Source: Saprospirales bacterium (GTDB lineage: Bacteria > Bacteroidota > Bacteroidia > Chitinophagales > JADIYW01). From it: DNA of 64,000 nt. Location: NCBI GenBank assembly GCA_016711605.1, contig JADJSS010000044.1:62001-126000 (forward strand), read 5' to 3'. Below, in pieces: positions 60,430 through 64,000 of this stretch; position 1 is the stretch's first letter; each line of letters begins with the position of its first letter. Made by a program: the position numbers and the translations under genes. A model generated the notes under the pieces. It saw only the letters and a list, made by a program, of their open reading frames with translations, searched no databases and was not told where the DNA came from.

Positions 60430-61944
60430 ATGGAAGATATTAAAGAATTAATTAACATTATCAATAAACGCAAGCTAAGTCAGATAGAAGTGTTTGATAA
60501 ATCATTAATTAGTCGAAAAGATACACTGTTTTCCAAGTTATACAATAACATTGCAAACGAAAATATCCGAACAGATTTACAGGCAATGGTTCTTTTATAT
60601 GGCAATGAAAAAGACAATTCAAAATACAGAAAATTAAAATCTAGGTTTAAAACAAGACTCTTAAATACTTTGTATTTTCTGGATATCAACAACAACACTT
60701 CAACCAACCTTGCAAAAAAAGAATATGCAGACTGCTTAAATAAACTATATCTCAGTAATCTATTGTTAAGATACGCAGAAAACAGGAATATATCTATTAA
60801 ACTAATCTTGGACAATTACCAAATTGCCAAAAAAAATAACTTCTATGACATTCTCAAAGAGTTTTCATTCAAACTATTAGTGCATTATGGCATGACGGGA
60901 AATGAAAAAGCTTATGAAACAGAAAAGAAAGCATACGACACATATGTAATCGAATATGAAAATGAACAAGCTGCACAAATTATCTATTCTAAAATTTATC
61001 TGCTCAGCCATAGCTTAAAGAAAAACCAAACAGAAAAATTACAGGAAATAGAAATTGAGTTAAAAAAATACGAAGCCATTTTAAAAAAATCAAATTCGTT
61101 GTTAGTTTTCTTTTTCTTAATCAGAAGTAATCTGTTTTATTTTGAAATAAAAAGAGACAACAAACAAATTAATTTAATCTGCAACAAGTTTATTGCCGAA
61201 TATAATCAATATCAGAACTCGCTATTTAAATACGAATACCTAAACAACGTTTATCTATATAAACTCAAATCACTTTTTGATACTCGACAATATACCGAAA
61301 CTTTACAGTTAGCCAATCAAATGTCAACCGAATCAAAATTTGGATTGAATTTATTAAGCATGAATGAATACACACTAAAAACATATTTAAATTTAAAAGA
61401 ATTAGATAAAGCGAAAATTTTTATTCACGAAGTATTGCATTCATCTGCATTTAAACACACCACAAAGCTTGTAAAAGAAAGATGGTTGCTATTTGATGCC
61501 TATGTTCATTTTGCATATAGCTATGTAAAAAATGAACCCTTTAAATTTAGCACTGCCAAACTATACAATCAAATTCCAAATTTAGTACAAGATAAATTTG
61601 GTTTGAATTTATCGATTCGTATTATTGAAATTTTATTTCTAATTGGTAAAAATAATTTAGATGAAGCCATTACAAAGATTGAAAATTTAGCTTCCTATCA
61701 AAATAGATATTTTAAAGAAAGCATTTATCAACGCAGTAATTTATTTATAAAGTTGCTTCAGATAATGGAGAAAAAAAGTTTTAACTACAAATCATTAAAA
61801 CATCTAAAAGAGCACACGCAATTAAATGAAAACTTTGACAATCAAATTATAAATGACAATGAAATAATTTTCTTCGATCAGCTCTGGGAAATTATTTTAG
61901 ATGTTTTAGAACGAAATGACAGAAAGTTATTAGATAGGTTTTAA
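60430..61944 (+). CDS. 504-residue helical (TPR-like) protein, unknown
   Basis: ATG 60430 gives MEDIKELINIINKRKLSQIE; the earlier start at 60394 would add a hydrophobic stretch and lies in the promoter region. Helical throughout, with helix-turn-helix pairs such as NEYTLKTYLNLKELDKAKIF and GKNNLDEAITKIENLASYQN that look like TPR/SEL repeats. No signal peptide, no enzyme motif; ends ERNDRKLLDRF. Divergent from two micropeptide genes; a peptide-binding TPR regulator of RRNPP type is one possibility, but no DNA-binding domain is evident, so I do not assign a function. Confidence 0.7.
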   Translation: MEDIKELINIINKRKLSQIEVFDKSLISRKDTLFSKLYNNIANENIRTDLQAMVLLYGNEKDNSKYRKLKSRFKTRLLNTLYFLDINNNTSTNLAKKEYADCLNKLYLSNLLLRYAENRNISIKLILDNYQIAKKNNFYDILKEFSFKLLVHYGMTGNEKAYETEKKAYDTYVIEYENEQAAQIIYSKIYLLSHSLKKNQTEKLQEIEIELKKYEAILKKSNSLLVFFFLIRSNLFYFEIKRDNKQINLICNKFIAEYNQYQNSLFKYEYLNNVYLYKLKSLFDTRQYTETLQLANQMSTESKFGLNLLSMNEYTLKTYLNLKELDKAKIFIHEVLHSSAFKHTTKLVKERWLLFDAYVHFAYSYVKNEPFKFSTAKLYNQIPNLVQDKFGLNLSIRIIEILFLIGKNNLDEAITKIENLASYQNRYFKESIYQRSNLFIKLLQIMEKKSFNYKSLKHLKEHTQLNENFDNQIINDNEIIFFDQLWEIILDVLERNDRKLLDRF

Positions 61945-61946
61945 AT

Positions 61947-62024
61947 AAAAAAAATGGGCAAACATTGCGTTTGCCCACATTAGACCCTAAAGTCTAGAAA
62001 CATAAAAACCCTACGACAAATATA
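61947..62024 (-). ncRNA. candidate small RNA with promoter and terminator
   Basis: Minus strand: TTTG (62043-62046), 18 bp, TATATTTG (62017-62024); predicted start ~62011. It reads TAGGGTTTTTATGTTTC, a 5-bp hairpin (TAGAC/GTCTA), then GGGCAAAC-GCAAT-GTTTGCCC (61976-61956) and eight T (61954-61947). About 65 nt with no ORF. It could instead be the 3' end of the epimerase transcript. The 5' part is complementary to the micropeptide 3' UTR motifs. Confidence 0.45.
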
Positions 62025-62152
62025 CAACTTGTTTTGGTTTCACAAAATAAAATTCGTTTATAAACGAAAACTTAACATTAGATAATTGTGGATAAATAGA
62101 TGTTTATACAAGTGTTTTTTATTAATACTAAATACTTTGAATACTTATATAA

Positions 62153-63076
62153 TTACCTAAAAGCAAACTGACTCATCATATGAAATAAGTCGTCTTTAAA
62201 TACAGAAGTTTCGCGTGGCAAATATTTGTAAATTTTGCAATCTTCATCTACAGCTATGTTTCTTAATTGTAAATGTTGATTTATAAATTGCATTTCTAGC
62301 TCAGGAATTAAATCCTTAAATTCTAAAGCAATATCCATTATTGATTTATTAAAATCTACTAAATTATAGATTCCTGCGTCAACATTTAAGAATGGTAATT
62401 GCGTAATATATTTTGCTGCTTTATCAACGTGAATAAACGAACGAATTTGTTGTCCATCACCATGTATTGAAATCTTTTTCAAGAAATTAGCTTCAAAACC
62501 AAAATGATTGATTACTGCATCAAAGCGCATGGTTTGATTAAAACCATAAACATTTCCTAAGCGTATAATATGCGTGTGTTTTTTCTTCATCAGCGCTTCC
62601 ACAAAGCCTTCACCTCGCATTTTAGAAATTCCATAATTCGTTCTCGGATTTAGTTTTGTCGTTTCTGTAATTAATTTTCCTTTTGAAGATGCACCATACA
62701 CAGACAAACTACTGACATGTATGAAATGTTTCACATCGCTTTCTTCTACAGCATACGTAAGTTCAGCCGTGCCCCAATGATTGATCTGTTCGTATAAATG
62801 CGGATCTGCATCAGCATATGGTGATGCAATTTTAGCAGCCAAATTAAATACTACATCAACACCTTGTAACTCTTTTTTTAATTTACGTGTGTCTAAAATA
62901 TCACCTTGAACAAACCGAATATTATCGCCACCTATGCAAGTACACAGAAAAAAATTGTAACGTCCTTTATCCAAATTATCATAAACCACTATCTCCTTTA
63001 CTTTCGGAATCTGAACTAGCTTTTTCACGAGTTCTGTTCCTAAATATCCTGCACCACCTGTTATTAATACTTTCAT
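62153..63076 (-). CDS. NAD-dependent sugar-nucleotide epimerase/dehydratase
   Basis: 307 residues. Rossmann ITGGAGYLGTELV, SSLSVYGASS and the catalytic YGISK (YxxxK). Extended SDR acting on nucleotide sugars for surface glycans; the substrate is not evident. Monocistronic on the minus strand, with the candidate sRNA downstream. Confidence 0.86.
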   Translation of the reverse strand: MKVLITGGAGYLGTELVKKLVQIPKVKEIVVYDNLDKGRYNFFLCTCIGGDNIRFVQGDILDTRKLKKELQGVDVVFNLAAKIASPYADADPHLYEQINHWGTAELTYAVEESDVKHFIHVSSLSVYGASSKGKLITETTKLNPRTNYGISKMRGEGFVEALMKKKHTHIIRLGNVYGFNQTMRFDAVINHFGFEANFLKKISIHGDGQQIRSFIHVDKAAKYITQLPFLNVDAGIYNLVDFNKSIMDIALEFKDLIPELEMQFINQHLQLRNIAVDEDCKIYKYLPRETSVFKDDLFHMMSQFAFR

Positions 63077-63182
63077 TTGCTTTTAAGTTATTCGTTAATG
63101 GTTATAAGTTATAAGTCGTTTTGATGAATTTAGTTTTAAGATTTCACAATCGTTTAATCTATAACTTTATAACTTTTAACTT

Positions 63183-63854
63183 CTATTTAATTAGTTCCGT
63201 ATGCAAACCACATTCTGTTTTATTTAATCCAAACCAACGAGCCATGCGCTCATCACCCATTTGCGAAACATCTATTTTTCGTGTACATGGTTCGCAGCCA
63301 ATACTGGTGTAACCAGCAGCATCTAAAGGATGTACTGGAATTTTATACTCTTTAATATATTGCCAAATCATTTGTTTTGTCCAAGTCAACATTGGATGAT
63401 AACGCATGGCACCTTGTGGTGTTGCTTGCTCTTCTTTCATTTTTGCACGGTTGGCATTTTGATCAGCACGTACACCATTTATCCAAACATCAAACGTATG
63501 TAAAATTGGCTCCAAAGGAGAAATTTTATTTAAATGACAACAAAAATCCGGATCTGATGTAAACAACAATCTGCCATTGGCATCTTTTTGCATATTTCTT
63601 GGTGTAGATGATTTCAAATCAACTACTTTTAAGCCATACAAATTCGCAATTTCATCCTTATATTCAATTGTTTCTGGAAACAAATAACCAGTATTCAAAA
63701 AATAAATTGGAATCGATTTATCTATTAACGATAGAATATGCAACATAGGAATTGAATGCGTTTGAAAAGAAGAACCAGCAAATAAAATTTTGCCTTCATT
63801 TTTGTAATCGTCAATTTTTTTACGAATGTTATTTATTTCCACATCAAAACTCAT
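63183..63854 (-). CDS. cysH: phosphoadenylyl/adenylyl-sulfate reductase
   Basis: 223 residues. IPIYFLNTGYLFPETIEYKD and VKSSTP-type PP-loop lead to the catalytic ECGLH at the C terminus. Cys pairs CCHLNKISPL and GCEPCTRK fit the [4Fe-4S] class that prefers APS (or accepts both). It reduces activated sulfate to sulfite for cysteine synthesis. Other sulfate-assimilation genes lie outside the window. The gene at 63964 is divergent. Confidence 0.92.
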   Translation of the reverse strand: MSFDVEINNIRKKIDDYKNEGKILFAGSSFQTHSIPMLHILSLIDKSIPIYFLNTGYLFPETIEYKDEIANLYGLKVVDLKSSTPRNMQKDANGRLLFTSDPDFCCHLNKISPLEPILHTFDVWINGVRADQNANRAKMKEEQATPQGAMRYHPMLTWTKQMIWQYIKEYKIPVHPLDAAGYTSIGCEPCTRKIDVSQMGDERMARWFGLNKTECGLHTELIK

Positions 63855-63963
63855 TCAATAAAAATAGTGTAATGGAACTTTTCTGTTTGTTTTGATGTAT
63901 TATTAAATCATTAGAAAAAATTAGTACCTTTAATCTACGTTTAAAAAATTAAAATTTAGTCAA

Positions 63964-64000
63964 ATGAAAAGAAGAATAATCAACTTATTTGTAATTACAA
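63964..64000 (+). CDS. start of an exported protein (3' partial)
   Basis: ATG 63964 begins MKRRIINLFVIT, like a signal peptide, and runs off the window edge. TACCTTTA about 35 bases upstream is a one-mismatch -7 box. Confidence 0.4.
   Translation, partial: MKRRIINLFVIT

Overview
The window reads as AT-rich Bacteroidota chromosome, probably Chitinophagales or a related lineage. Support comes from type IX secretion (T9SS) C-terminal signals of both type A and type B, Bacteroidota-style promoters (TTTG, about 20 bp, then TAnnTTTG) without clear Shine-Dalgarno sites, WbqC, PadR/PspC and MutS genes of Bacteroidota type, and SCKKD/QCKKD lipoprotein signals. No T9SS machinery, phage, transposase or CRISPR is visible.

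Layout. 0-2.3 kb: end of an acyl-CoA dehydrogenase-SCP2 fusion, a PDZ protein and a WbqC-family protein. 2.4-7.4 kb: a T9SS type A secreted protein and a small secreted partner (minus strand). 7.6-10.6 kb: envelope/glycan genes, with an LpxL-type acyltransferase broken by a poly-T indel, a family 2 glycosyltransferase lacking a normal start codon, and an RmlD-like reductase. 10.7-13.5 kb: small unknowns, a RelE/ParE-type toxin-antitoxin pair, a LysE-type exporter and a nitroreductase. 13.8-33 kb: three tandem giant T9SS type B proteins; the last two carry 21 and 22 copies of a ~79-residue repeat, and the third has a one-base frameshift inside its repeats. 33-38.3 kb: an MscS channel, a PadR/PspC envelope-stress operon and a small secreted protein behind an ECF-like promoter. 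38.6-48.7 kb: SppA, FolK, a deoxynucleoside kinase, three lipoproteins, a TrmH-family methyltransferase and MutS. 48.8-52 kb: a gene graveyard with a decayed T9SS protein and a decayed, barrel-like gene on the other strand. 52-58 kb: tRNA-Gly, tRNA-Leu, OmpA-like protein, APC permease, GNAT acetyltransferase, a second toxin-antitoxin pair and a di-heme cytochrome c peroxidase. 58-64 kb: a metallophosphoesterase (frameshifted), a micropeptide locus, a large helical protein, a sugar-nucleotide epimerase and CysH.

The most novel region is 59.36-62.05 kb. Two short minus-strand genes encode peptides that both end in IITDDVAGR plus two residues. In those nine shared codons seven differ only at the third base, which points to selection on the peptide. 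Each gene is followed by a tandemly repeated ~15-nt motif and a strong minus-strand terminator. Next to them is a divergent 504-residue helical protein of unknown function. Beyond it lies a candidate ~65-nt RNA with its own promoter and terminator, whose 5' end is complementary (with G-U pairs) to the repeated motif. This could be a peptide/helical-protein/sRNA system, but that is a hypothesis.

Five apparent single-base indels lie in homopolymers (7746, 28759, 51638, 58223, 59595). They are either sequencing errors or real slippage sites, and raw reads are needed to tell which. The genuinely decayed 48.9-51.6 kb region shows that some gene loss here is real.
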